A stretch of DNA of 64,000 nt from Candidatus Villigracilis proximus (GTDB lineage Bacteria; Chloroflexota; Anaerolineae; Anaerolineales; Villigracilaceae): contig JADKBB010000015.1 of assembly GCA_016715195.1 (NCBI GenBank), positions 1 to 64,000 on the forward strand, read 5' to 3'. Below are positions 16,783 through 25,609 of this stretch, piece after piece. Within the stretch, counting starts at the first letter, position 1, and each line of letters begins with the position of its first letter. Both the position numbers and the translations under genes were made by a program. The notes below the pieces were generated by a model that was not told the origin of the DNA, ran no database searches, and saw only the letters and a list, made by a program, of their open reading frames with translations.

Positions 16783-19700
16783 ATGCATAGCCTTACCCCG
16801 CAACTCCTTAAAAACTATCCGTTCTCACGTTACGCCGATCCAAAGTCCATTCAACGCGGACAGGAATACTTTAAAGATGGCCGTGTCTGGGAAATTATAC
16901 TCACGAAAAACAATAGCAAAGCCGTTTGCGAAGTCGGCGGCGATTCAGGGGAATATACCGTTGAGATCGAGATCGCACAGAAATCGGGCCAGCTTTCTTT
17001 TGATTGTACCTGTCCGTATGCTGTCAGTCATTTTTGCAAACACATGGTCGCATCCGCACTGGCGGTGATCGCGCATCTTCAAGGGGAAGATGAAGAGTTT
17101 GAATATGAAGAGGACTTGCTCCCCATTCAGGATTCACAAGCCGCACAAAACTGGCAGAACAAACTTAATGAGACGCTCGCCCTGGTTCCGCGCCGCGCGC
17201 CGGTGGGCAATTTTCAACAGTATGCCGCGCTGGTCATGCTGACACGTTCTCCGATTAGCAACTACGCCTATGGAAACGCACCCCGCTCTTCCTACACTTA
17301 TACCATTGAGCCTTTCATTGTCAAAGCAAACGACCTGAACTCGATCAAGGGACAGGTCTTAAACACCCCGCAGGAAGTCAATGACTTTTTGTTTGTCAAT
17401 CAGAAATGGGCCAAAGCTGGCGAGAAAATGCAGCAGCAAATGAATCCTGAAGGCTGCATAAATCTCAGCCCCGATGCCATTTCATTTCTGAACATTTTAC
17501 AAAGTGTAGGCCGCCTGTACGGAATTGTTTCGAGCAGCATGTCGATGTATCTTTCCATGCTTGCCAAACTGGAGATTCCCGTTTTTCTCGGCAGTTTCTA
17601 TCCCAACAAAATCGACATGCGCCTGCACCTCCTGCATGATCCGGTTGACATCAACATTGATCTGCAAAGTGATAAAAGCAAATTGACACTGCAAGCGGGC
17701 TTTGAAAAAGATGACAAGTTCAAGGCGATCAACAAAAAAATAGAAGTGATCTCCAGCGGTCCCACCTGGGTATTGATGGACGATCATATCGCCCCGCTGC
17801 GCAACACACAGGCGCTTTCCATTCTTTCATCATTTCCAATTGTGATTCCCCTCAAACAAGAGGATGTTTTTCGTGAGCGTTATTTCGCGCAGATCGCGCA
17901 ATTATTCCCGATCAAAAGTGACATCGTCCACTGGCATGATGTTTATACAGAACCTGTTCCGCGTTTGTATCTGCACGATGACAATACCAGCACGTTGAGC
18001 ATTGACCTGCGTTTCGGATACGGCGACCATGAATTACCCGCCACGAAATCTGAAGAAGACCATATTGTAAAAACCATCCCCGGCACATGGGACCTCGTCC
18101 GCGTTTATCGCCGGCTTGAACGCGAGCAATATTATTATCAACTATTGATCGACCCCACCTACCATCTCAAACGCGCAGGCGAGCTCGGCGTATTTGAACT
18201 GCGCGCCCGCACGCATCCTTTTGATTTTCTCCTGCACTCCGTCCCGCAGCTCACACAGGCCGGATTTGAAATTTACGGCGAAGACACGCTCAAGATCGGC
18301 AAGATCAATCGCAACACCGCAACCCTGCGCGTCAGCATCACATCCGGCATTGACTGGTTCGATCTGAAAACTGTCGTCGAATATGGCGATCAAAAAATCT
18401 CATTGCACGATCTGCGCAAATCCCTCAAGCGCGGCGATCATTACATCAAACTCGCCGATGGCTCCGTGGGACAAATTCCCAAAGAATGGCTCGAAAAATA
18501 TAAACATCTATGGAATCTGGCGGAAGAAACCGGGGAAGGATTCCGCGTCAGCGACCTGCATCTGCCGCTGCTGGATCAACTGCTCGAAGAGGACGCCACG
18601 CTTCAAGCTCCCCCAGACCTGATTCAGCGCCGAGAGCGACTCAGCGCCTTTGAGAAGATCAAGCCACAGCGCCTGCCCAAAGGATTCACCGGCGAGTTAC
18701 GTCCCTACCAAAAGCATGGATTCGACTGGCTGCACTTCCTCAAGGAATATAAATTCGGCGGCATCCTCGCCGATGACATGGGACTGGGAAAAACTGTTCA
18801 AGTGTTGGCTTATCTCCAATCGCAGCAGGAACAGGCAAAGGTTAAGAATGTCACGCTGCTTGTCGTCCCCAAAAGTTTAATTGCAAACTGGCAGCGTGAA
18901 TCCGAAAAATTCACACCCAGCTTGCGCTTCCTTGAATATATTGGAAATCTCCGCAGTAAAGACGTGTCCATTTTCAGCGATTACGATGTGGTGCTGACCA
19001 CCTACGGCACCATGCTGCGTGATATTGAAATTCTGCGTGAGCATAAATTTCATCATGTCATTCTGGATGAATCACAAGCCATCAAAAATCCGCTGGCGAA
19101 GAGCGCCAAAGCTGCGCGGCTCTTAAAAGCGGACCATCGCATCGTGATGACCGGCACGCCTGTTGAAAATAATACTTTTGAGTTGTGGTCACAGTTCTCG
19201 TTTTTGAATCCCGGCCTGCTTGGAAGCATGGAATATTTCAAGCATGAATTCGCCAACCCCATCGAAAGCGGAGCGGGTGAAGCGGCCACGGCCATGCTGC
19301 GAAAATTAGTTTATCCATTCATTTTGCGCCGCACAAAAGAACAGGTTGCGCCCGAACTTCCGCCGCGCACCGAACGCATTGTGTATACAGACATGGACAC
19401 CGCGCAGAAAAAACTATACACACAGACCCGTGAAAAATATCGCGCTGAATTGCTCGGCTTGATCGAAAGCGAAGGCATGAACGATGCGCGCTTTAAGATT
19501 CTGGAAGGCTTATTGAGATTGCGGCAGATCGCCATTCATCCCGTACTCGTGGATAAAACCTACAAAGGCGAAGCGCCCAAATTTGAAATTCTGCTCGAAA
19601 CACTGGAGACCCTGCAAGCTGAGAATCACAAGGCGCTCATCTTCTCGCAATTCGTAGAGACGCTCAAACTCGTCAAACAGGAACTCGACAAACGCAAGAT

Positions 19701-20079
19701 CAAATATATTTATCTCGATGGCAAGACACAAAACCGTCAGGCCAAAGTGGATGAGTTTCAAAACAATGACGATATTAAATTCTTCCTGATCAGTCTGAAA
19801 GCCGGCGGCGTGGGATTAAACCTGACCGCCGCTGAATATGTCATCCACCTTGATCCGTGGTGGAATCCTGCGGTTGAAATGCAAGCCAGTGACCGCGCCC
19901 ATCGCATCGGGCAGAAGAAACCGGTCTTCGTGTATAAGATCATCGCACGCGACACAGTTGAAGAAAAGATCCTGCAATTACAGGAAAAGAAACGCGCACT
20001 GGTAAAGAGCATCATCTCCAGTGAAGCCAGTTTCTTCAAATCATTGACCAAGGATGACATAAATGCGTTGTTTAGTTAA
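16783..20079 (+). CDS. SWIM-domain SNF2-family DNA helicase/ATPase
   Basis: A 1098-residue protein. A SWIM zinc finger lies near residues 73-88 (CTCPYAVSHFCKH). After a long middle domain, the SNF2 helicase core runs from ~640: Q-like GELRPYQKHGFDWL, motif I LADDMGLGKTVQ (~661), motif II ILDESQAIKN (~760; DESQ in place of DEAH, as in this subgroup), motif III MTGTPVENN, then the C-lobe with ALIFSQFVETL and motif VI ASDRAHRIGQKKPVFVYK. These translocases remodel protein-DNA or polymerase complexes, and some cousins act in phage defence. No defence genes lie beside it. A leaderless start is likely. Confidence 0.92.
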   Translation: MHSLTPQLLKNYPFSRYADPKSIQRGQEYFKDGRVWEIILTKNNSKAVCEVGGDSGEYTVEIEIAQKSGQLSFDCTCPYAVSHFCKHMVASALAVIAHLQGEDEEFEYEEDLLPIQDSQAAQNWQNKLNETLALVPRRAPVGNFQQYAALVMLTRSPISNYAYGNAPRSSYTYTIEPFIVKANDLNSIKGQVLNTPQEVNDFLFVNQKWAKAGEKMQQQMNPEGCINLSPDAISFLNILQSVGRLYGIVSSSMSMYLSMLAKLEIPVFLGSFYPNKIDMRLHLLHDPVDINIDLQSDKSKLTLQAGFEKDDKFKAINKKIEVISSGPTWVLMDDHIAPLRNTQALSILSSFPIVIPLKQEDVFRERYFAQIAQLFPIKSDIVHWHDVYTEPVPRLYLHDDNTSTLSIDLRFGYGDHELPATKSEEDHIVKTIPGTWDLVRVYRRLEREQYYYQLLIDPTYHLKRAGELGVFELRARTHPFDFLLHSVPQLTQAGFEIYGEDTLKIGKINRNTATLRVSITSGIDWFDLKTVVEYGDQKISLHDLRKSLKRGDHYIKLADGSVGQIPKEWLEKYKHLWNLAEETGEGFRVSDLHLPLLDQLLEEDATLQAPPDLIQRRERLSAFEKIKPQRLPKGFTGELRPYQKHGFDWLHFLKEYKFGGILADDMGLGKTVQVLAYLQSQQEQAKVKNVTLLVVPKSLIANWQRESEKFTPSLRFLEYIGNLRSKDVSIFSDYDVVLTTYGTMLRDIEILREHKFHHVILDESQAIKNPLAKSAKAARLLKADHRIVMTGTPVENNTFELWSQFSFLNPGLLGSMEYFKHEFANPIESGAGEAATAMLRKLVYPFILRRTKEQVAPELPPRTERIVYTDMDTAQKKLYTQTREKYRAELLGLIESEGMNDARFKILEGLLRLRQIAIHPVLVDKTYKGEAPKFEILLETLETLQAENHKALIFSQFVETLKLVKQELDKRKIKYIYLDGKTQNRQAKVDEFQNNDDIKFFLISLKAGGVGLNLTAAEYVIHLDPWWNPAVEMQASDRAHRIGQKKPVFVYKIIARDTVEEKILQLQEKKRALVKSIISSEASFFKSLTKDDINALFS

Positions 20080-20255
20080 ATTTCAGCAGCACACAAAACC
20101 TTTTTAAGATACTGAAGAGCGCTGAGAGAACATCTCTTACTGATTATTGACGTATCATTAAAAATGGGGGTTGAAAATTTAATACCAGCCGTTAGCAACC
20201 TGCAAGGTTTCATTGCAAATGAAAGTTGTATACTCTTTTTATAGAGGAGGCTCAA

Positions 20256-20987
20256 ATGGGACGTACTGTCAGGCAACTTCAAAAGGGGCAGGGGCTGGTG
20301 GAATATGCTTTGTTGCTTGTACTCATGGCTGTTATTGCAATCCTGGCCTTGAATATCTCCGGCGTATCCACATCTGACTTATTCAATCAGATAAAAACCG
20401 GAATTGAGGGCGAAGACGATTCGTGCAAGCCACTGGCTGAAGCAGGCGATGAATGGGAATCCTCCAAGGATAAATTCTGGCACGGGGGAATCGAACAACA
20501 ACAAGACGGGTATAAAGTTTGCCCGCTATGCGGCGGACTACTACCTGGATTTTCAGACAGCGATTACCAGCTTGATCTTTCAGGCGTCACGGTCAAAAAT
20601 ACCAATGCCACATGGAACGGATACGGCATCACCTTTCGTGCAGAAAATGGTGCGAATGGTCTCAACGGGTACATGTTTGAAGTTGAAAAAGTGAACAAAA
20701 ATAATCCAACTCGAATTTATTTCAGCAAATGGGTAAACGGCGTACAGATCAAGCCCTATATCAAAATGTACTATCTGCCATCTGATATCGACTGGAATAA
20801 TCCCCCGGATATGAGCGTAAAAGTGGAAGGAAACACATTTACCGCCTACATGAACGGCCAGCAAGTACTGCAAGGCAGCGATAAAACATATACTGAGGGA
20901 GGCGCAGGTGTATTTTCAAACGCCGGAACCGAATTAAGTTTCTCCGATTTTCTAATCAACCCATTAAACTGTCCTGAGGTGAAATAA
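20256..20987 (+). CDS. Flp-type pilin-like protein with LamG-like domain
   Basis: A 243-residue protein starting MGRTVRQLQ with a strong AGAGGAGG site. Residues ~13-35 read KGQGLVEYALLLVLMAVIAILAL: a class-III (Flp) prepilin site, with cleavage expected after the Gly and the conserved Glu at +5, then a hydrophobic helix. Unlike short Flp pilins, it continues with a ~190-residue exported domain (QLDLSGVTVKNTNATWNGYGITFRAENGANGLNGYMFEVEK) resembling a concanavalin/LamG-like fold. It contains a CPLCGG pair. It may be a minor pilin carrying an adhesive or sugar-binding head. Its stop overlaps the next ATG (TAATG). Confidence 0.75.
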   Translation: MGRTVRQLQKGQGLVEYALLLVLMAVIAILALNISGVSTSDLFNQIKTGIEGEDDSCKPLAEAGDEWESSKDKFWHGGIEQQQDGYKVCPLCGGLLPGFSDSDYQLDLSGVTVKNTNATWNGYGITFRAENGANGLNGYMFEVEKVNKNNPTRIYFSKWVNGVQIKPYIKMYYLPSDIDWNNPPDMSVKVEGNTFTAYMNGQQVLQGSDKTYTEGGAGVFSNAGTELSFSDFLINPLNCPEVK

Positions 20988-21439
20988 TGGCCTTTGAAGA
21001 ATCTCCCGATTTAAAATTATACAAAGATGGATTGCCCGCCGGCCTTCCAGACCCTTCCCGCAAACAGCGCCGTATCTGGGCTGTCATTATTGGATTGGCG
21101 ATTGTAAGTCTGTTATTGATGATTCTAAACATGGCTCAAGATGGAACACTTGCCATCCTGGCCGGTACCGGTGAAATCACCGGGATCATATATGATGATC
21201 TGGGAAATCCCTGCGAAGCTGAAATTTTTGTGTTTGGCACGAATCTATCTGCGCGATCTGACCAGAACGGCTATTTCCAATTGAAAGGCGTTCCAGCCGG
21301 AGAACAAATTGTGATCATCGCCTACAGAAACAGCGGACACGAACACGCAATCCATGTGACCGCCGGACAAATGATTGACATGGGAAAAATACATTTTCAA
21401 ACAGAAGACTTCCTAAATGGCTGGAGTCACACACCATAA
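20987..21439 (+). CDS. membrane-anchored carboxypeptidase-regulatory-like domain protein
   Basis: A 150-residue protein: a cytoplasmic N-terminus with KQRRIW, one membrane helix (AVIIGLAIVSLLLMILNMA), then an exported CarboxypepD_reg-like beta-sandwich (GEITGIIYDDLGNPCEAEIFVFGTNLSARSDQNGYFQLKGVPAGEQIVIIAYRNSGHEHAIHVTAG region). It is translationally coupled to the Flp-type protein by a 1-nt overlap, so the two probably act together at the cell surface. A terminator follows. Confidence 0.75.
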   Translation: MAFEESPDLKLYKDGLPAGLPDPSRKQRRIWAVIIGLAIVSLLLMILNMAQDGTLAILAGTGEITGIIYDDLGNPCEAEIFVFGTNLSARSDQNGYFQLKGVPAGEQIVIIAYRNSGHEHAIHVTAGQMIDMGKIHFQTEDFLNGWSHTP

Positions 21440-21493
21440 GAAATCATTTAACGTAAGTAATGAATAATTTGAATTGATTTGAATTTAATATAA

Positions 21494-21527
21494 AACATCC
21501 AAAGTCAATGACTCTGGATGTTTTTTT
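21494..21527 (+). terminator. rho-independent terminator
   Basis: AACATCCAAAGTC and GACTCTGGATGTT form a hairpin followed by seven Ts. It ends the pilin-like two-gene unit; the hairpin also faces the convergent uup end. Confidence 0.9.
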
Positions 21528-21547
21528 AATCGAATGACACACAAAAG

Positions 21548-23392
21548 CTAATCAGAATGCAGCTTTTCCAACTCTTCCCATCTGTGATAGGCCTGCGCCA
21601 ATTCATCCTGCATCTCTTTTAAGCGGTCAACCGTCTGCGCGATCATGGCGCTGTCTTGTTGATAAAAAGCCGGAGTTGCCATCTCGGCCGTCAGCGCATG
21701 GACATCCGCTTCGAGTGTTTCGATCTTCTGCGGAAGTTCTTCCAGTTCACGCTTTTGCGCTTCGAGGGCACGCTGCTCTTTATAGGTCAGTTTTTTAGAT
21801 GTCTCTACCGGAGTTGACGGCGCTTCACTTTGTTCAGTCACAACTTTGCGCGGCTTAGCTTCGCTCTTCGTGGCGTTTGCAGCTTCGTTCTGACGCTGCC
21901 AGTCATCATAGCCGCCGACGGTTTCGGTGACTTGTCCGCTGCCATCGAGGGCGAGCGTGCTGGTGACGATGTTATTCAGAAAAGCGCGGTCATGGCTGAC
22001 CAATAAAAGCGTGCCTTCGTAATCAAGCAATAAGTCTTCGAGAATTTCCAAAGTCTCAACATCCAGATCATTGGTCGGCTCATCCATTACCAGTAGATTA
22101 GCGGGCTGCGCAAACAGACGGGCCAACAGCAAACGATTCCGCTCGCCGCCGGAAAGCGCGCTGATCGGCGCATTGACGCGATCTTTTGAAAAAAGAAAAT
22201 CTTCCAAATACACATTCAAATTGCGAGTCCGGCCATTGATGGTGACGTTGTCACTGCCCTGCCCCACATTATCCAACACGGATTTGCTGTCATCGAGTTG
22301 GGCACGCAGTTGATCAAAATAGGCAATCTCCACATTTGTGCCGTGTTCCACGCTGCCGCTTTGCGGAGTCAGCTCTTCCAACAGCAGGCGCAATAATGTG
22401 GTCTTGCCCGAGCCGTTGGGACCGATGATGCCGATCTTATCTCCGCGTTGAATGGTGCAGGTGAAATCACTGACAATGGCCTGACCGCCGATCGAATAAT
22501 TAACGTTTTCAGTTTCGATCACCAGTTTGCCAGAGCGTTTCTCACCCTGAATTTGCATCTTTACCTTGCCGGGACGTTCACGCCGCACGAGCCGTTCTTC
22601 GCGCAGACGTTTGAGCGCACGTACGCGGCCTTCGTTGCGTGTGCGCCGCGCTTCGATGCCTTTGCGGATCCAGACTTCTTCCTGTGCCAGTTTTTTATCG
22701 AAGAGAATATTTTGCTCCGCTTCAGCGGCGAGCATGGCTTCCTTGCGTTCGAGAAAAATGTTGTAACTGCAATTCCAATCGAACAACCTTCCGCGATCCA
22801 ATTCAACGATGCGGGTGGTTAATTTTTGCAGAAAGACACGATCATGGGTGACGAATAACAGCGTGCCGCCCCAGCGTTTGAGAAAACCTTCCAGCCAGTC
22901 AATCGATGCAATGTCGAGATGATTGGTGGGTTCATCCAGTAAAAGCAGATCGGGCTTTTTCACGAGTCCGCGCGCCAGCATGACGCGGCGCTTCATGCCT
23001 GCGGAAAGGATTTCAAAACGCGCATCGGCATCCAATTGCATACGCGAGATGACCTGCTCCACTTGAAGCTGTCCCTGCCAGTGATGCTCATCGGAGGCAG
23101 GAGCAGGCATCGGTGAGTCCAGACCGCCGGCTACAATGTCAAATACTTTTCCGGTGACATTCGCCGGAACTTCCTGCGGCAAATACGCCACGCGCAAATT
23201 CTGCTGACGAGATACAGATCCGCTTTGCGGATTAATATCGCCGTTGACCAGCTTGAGCAAAGTCGATTTGCCCATGCCGTTGCGTCCCAGCAGACCCACC
23301 CATTCGCCCTGCTCGATCTGTAAATTGATGCCGTCAAAAAGCCGCGGTCCGCCAAAGCCGAGGCTCACATCCTGCAAACTGATTAATGCCAT
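21548..23392 (-). CDS. uup: ABC-F ATPase Uup
   Basis: A 614-residue soluble protein with two ABC ATPase domains: Walker A GRNGMGKST with signature LSAGMKRRVMLARGL, then Walker A GPNGSGKTT with signature LSGGERNRLLLARLF. The linker between them is the ABC-F interdomain helix region (residues ~240-300, RIRKGIEARRTRNEGRVRALKRLREER type). The C-terminus (~530-614) is a charged coiled coil, which marks Uup rather than EttA. Uup binds DNA/ribosomes and affects branch migration and ribosome rescue. It starts MALISLQDVSLGFGG. Confidence 0.92.
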   Translation of the reverse strand: MALISLQDVSLGFGGPRLFDGINLQIEQGEWVGLLGRNGMGKSTLLKLVNGDINPQSGSVSRQQNLRVAYLPQEVPANVTGKVFDIVAGGLDSPMPAPASDEHHWQGQLQVEQVISRMQLDADARFEILSAGMKRRVMLARGLVKKPDLLLLDEPTNHLDIASIDWLEGFLKRWGGTLLFVTHDRVFLQKLTTRIVELDRGRLFDWNCSYNIFLERKEAMLAAEAEQNILFDKKLAQEEVWIRKGIEARRTRNEGRVRALKRLREERLVRRERPGKVKMQIQGEKRSGKLVIETENVNYSIGGQAIVSDFTCTIQRGDKIGIIGPNGSGKTTLLRLLLEELTPQSGSVEHGTNVEIAYFDQLRAQLDDSKSVLDNVGQGSDNVTINGRTRNLNVYLEDFLFSKDRVNAPISALSGGERNRLLLARLFAQPANLLVMDEPTNDLDVETLEILEDLLLDYEGTLLLVSHDRAFLNNIVTSTLALDGSGQVTETVGGYDDWQRQNEAANATKSEAKPRKVVTEQSEAPSTPVETSKKLTYKEQRALEAQKRELEELPQKIETLEADVHALTAEMATPAFYQQDSAMIAQTVDRLKEMQDELAQAYHRWEELEKLHSD

Positions 23393-23491
23393 AAATAATC
23401 TTTTCCTTTGAAGGGGGAAAATATACTACAACTTGCAGGTTTGAGGAGTATTGAAAAAATCTTCATTTGCTCAATGAAATCCCTGGCAGTG

Positions 23492-23520
23492 TTGCACATC
23501 AAACAATAAAACGGTAAGAT
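23492..23520 (+). promoter_or_regulatory. sigma70-like promoter, probably leaderless
   Basis: TTGCAC (23492-23497) and TAAGAT (23515-23520) are spaced by 17 bp. The ATG of the next gene is at 23528, 7 nt after the -10 box, and there is no ribosome site, so the mRNA probably starts at the start codon. Confidence 0.6.
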
Positions 23521-23527
23521 AGCGCCT

Positions 23528-24343
23528 ATGTTTACTCTTTCCAACGCACGCTTCGCTTTTCTGGATATCGAGACCACCGGACTTTCTCCCTGGTTTGGAG
23601 ATCGCATCTGCCAAATTGCAGTTATCCTGACTGAAGGCAAACGCATCAAATCGACCGTTGACCTGCTCCTCAATCCCGAGCATGAGATTTCACCCGCGGC
23701 AGCCCACATCAACGGTCTGGACGAATCACGACTCGCAAAAGCGCCGCGCTTTGAAGAGATCACCAGCCAGCTTGAAGCGGTGTTAAAAGATACGATCATC
23801 GTTTGCCATAACGCGCAATTCGATCTGCAATTCCTTGATAACGAATATCGCAAACTGAACCGCACCGTGGAATATCCCAACCTGATCGACACGATGGTCA
23901 TGGCGCGCGAATATTTCGAGCTGCCTTCCTACAGCCTGCACTATCTGGCAGATGCATTTAACGTCTCAAAGAATTTGCAAAGTTCACGCGCCCAGGCAGA
24001 CGCACTGACCGCGAAAAATATTTTCTTCGCCATGATGGATACGCTCAAACCCAACGGCAAGCCGCTTGATGATTATATTGGAATTTATAACTCGCCCGCC
24101 TGGCCGCAAGAAGGCGTATACCTGCCTACAGAATTGAGCGAAGCCATCAACAGCGGCAAACGTCTGTTCATCAAATATATGGATAAAGACGGCGAACTCT
24201 CAGAACGCTGGATCTCCCCCAAAGAAGTCATCGGACTGTCTGATTACATCTACCTGCAAGCCCACTGCCACACCCGCAACGCCGAACGAACCTTTCGATT
24301 AGATCGGATTATTGAGGTGGCGGTGGAAGTGAAAGAAATGTAA
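23528..24343 (+). CDS. DnaQ-like 3'-5' exonuclease fused to a WYL domain
   Basis: A 271-residue protein. Residues 1-170 are a DEDD exonuclease: Exo I FLDIETTGLS (Asp13, Glu15), Exo II CHNAQFDLQFLDNE, and Exo III SSRAQADAL. In DEDDh enzymes Exo III is HxAxxD; here Ser stands at the His position, five residues before the Asp, so activity may be reduced or use another residue. Residues ~200-271 (SEAINSGKRLFIKYMDKDGE...DYIYLQAHCHTRNAERTFRLDRI) match a WYL domain, a ligand/nucleic-acid-sensing module usually found in regulators. The fusion suggests a regulated nuclease. The gene has its own promoter. Confidence 0.82.
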   Translation: MFTLSNARFAFLDIETTGLSPWFGDRICQIAVILTEGKRIKSTVDLLLNPEHEISPAAAHINGLDESRLAKAPRFEEITSQLEAVLKDTIIVCHNAQFDLQFLDNEYRKLNRTVEYPNLIDTMVMAREYFELPSYSLHYLADAFNVSKNLQSSRAQADALTAKNIFFAMMDTLKPNGKPLDDYIGIYNSPAWPQEGVYLPTELSEAINSGKRLFIKYMDKDGELSERWISPKEVIGLSDYIYLQAHCHTRNAERTFRLDRIIEVAVEVKEM

Positions 24344-24382
24344 CGCTTTATAATTAATTCACCTTACACAAAAAATAGGACT

Positions 24383-24446
24383 GCGGACTTTAGTCCGCGA
24401 TCCAAATAAAAAATCTAACCATCCGATGTCCCCGCCCCTACGTTAC
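24383..24446. repeat. short palindromic repeats in an intergenic stretch
   Basis: Between 24344 and 24543 lie GCGGACTTTAGTCCGC (24383-24398) and a GTCCCCGCCCCTACG half-element (about 24428-24443). Related elements recur at 49,400 and at 28,747-28,814. A TACTATAAT -10-like box lies at about 24488. No gene is seen here. Confidence 0.6.
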
Positions 24447-24543
24447 CAAAAAATGCAAGCATTTGGTCACATTTTCAAACCCAACCATGTACTATAATAT
24501 AACGATCTTTCAATAAGTTAATATTTATTTATAGAGGCAGAAA

Positions 24544-25464
24544 GTGAACAACAGCCCAAAACAAGAAGAGAAACAAAGGAAACCGTTTCCACTCCTCCAG
24601 TATTTCACCGTCACGAGTCTGATCGCCTTTGTACTGGTCGCCGTTTCGTTGGTGACCTTTTATCGTCAGATCGCGGTTAACAGCCTGCTTGAAATCGGGG
24701 AATCAAAGAACGCGGCCTTAACCCAGACGTTTTCCAATGTCATCTGGCCTGAGTTTTCCTCTTTTCTCAGTTCGGCATCTGACCTGAGCGCGGACGAGAT
24801 CCGCGCCCACCCGGAGACTGCGCGGCTTCGTCAGGCAGTCATTGAGCAGACGCAAGGGCTGTCTGTCATCAAGGTCAAGATCTACAACCGCGAAGGCATC
24901 ACCCTCTTCTCCACTCAGGAAGATCAGATCGGTGAAGACAAAAGCGAAAACGCCGGTTATCTGGCGGCGCTCAATGGTGGTTTTGCCAGCGAATTAACAC
25001 ACCGCGATACCTTCAGCGCTTTTGAAGGCGAGATCGAAAACCGTGATGTGATCTCAAGTTACATCCCCATTCGCCATAACAGTTCAGAGGTGGAAGGCGT
25101 ATTTGAAGTATATGACGATGTGACGCCTTTACTGGAGAATATTTCAATCGCCCAAAGGAACGTGGCCATTGGCGTGACTTTGACTTTGGCACTTTTATAT
25201 TTCATCCTGTTCCTGATCATCAAACGGGCCGACAGCCTGATCAAGCGGCAATTCATTGAACATCAACAGGCCGAGGAAGAAATCCAAAAAGCATACAAAA
25301 AAGAAGAAAATGTTAATGAGTTCTTCCGTTTCACCCTGTTGAACATGATCGAGTTTGTTGATCGCGGTAATGAAAAAGCGGAGCTTCTCGCCTATCTTAA
25401 ACAGATCAAGCAGCAATTCGACGACTTGAAATATTGGGCCGTACCTGATAAAAACACCAAATAA
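24544..25464 (+). CDS. membrane sensor protein without a kinase domain
   Basis: A 306-residue protein with a GTG start behind AGAGGCAGAAA. Membrane helix 1 is at residues ~19-42 (FTVTSLIAFVLVAVSLVTFY), then a ~155-residue extracellular sensor region (VIKVKIYNREGITLFSTQEDQIGEDKSENAGYLAAL), helix 2 at ~205-225 and a charged coiled coil. This is the front end of many sensor kinases or diguanylate cyclases, but the frame stops after NMIEFVDRGNEKAELLAYLKQ with no kinase. An open frame without a start (LIRAKHAGLIDRIEEQN) follows at about 25480-25566 and may be a lost tail. It is a truncated sensor or a partner-dependent receptor. Confidence 0.65.
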   Translation: MNNSPKQEEKQRKPFPLLQYFTVTSLIAFVLVAVSLVTFYRQIAVNSLLEIGESKNAALTQTFSNVIWPEFSSFLSSASDLSADEIRAHPETARLRQAVIEQTQGLSVIKVKIYNREGITLFSTQEDQIGEDKSENAGYLAALNGGFASELTHRDTFSAFEGEIENRDVISSYIPIRHNSSEVEGVFEVYDDVTPLLENISIAQRNVAIGVTLTLALLYFILFLIIKRADSLIKRQFIEHQQAEEEIQKAYKKEENVNEFFRFTLLNMIEFVDRGNEKAELLAYLKQIKQQFDDLKYWAVPDKNTK

Positions 25465-25572
25465 GATAACTTCGTCTGCCAGATCTGATCCGCGCAAAAC
25501 ATGCGGGCTTGATTGACCGGATAGAAGAGCAGAACAAGCAGTATCGCCAGAAAACATTTCAGTAAAATAAAA

Positions 25573-25603
25573 AGCGGGACAAGCCTTTGTGGCTTGTCCC
25601 GCT
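25573..25603. terminator. bidirectional terminator
   Basis: AGCGGGACAAGCC and GGCTTGTCCCGCT form a perfect 13-bp hairpin with a TTTGT loop, between convergent genes. T-rich flanks lie on both sides. Confidence 0.85.
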
Positions 25604-25609
25604 CATTTC

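Noticed and set aside
16783..20079. SNF2 helicase as part of a phage-defence system
   Set aside because: No partner nuclease, PLD or methylase gene lies beside it; the SWIM-SNF2 form is widespread as a housekeeping gene.
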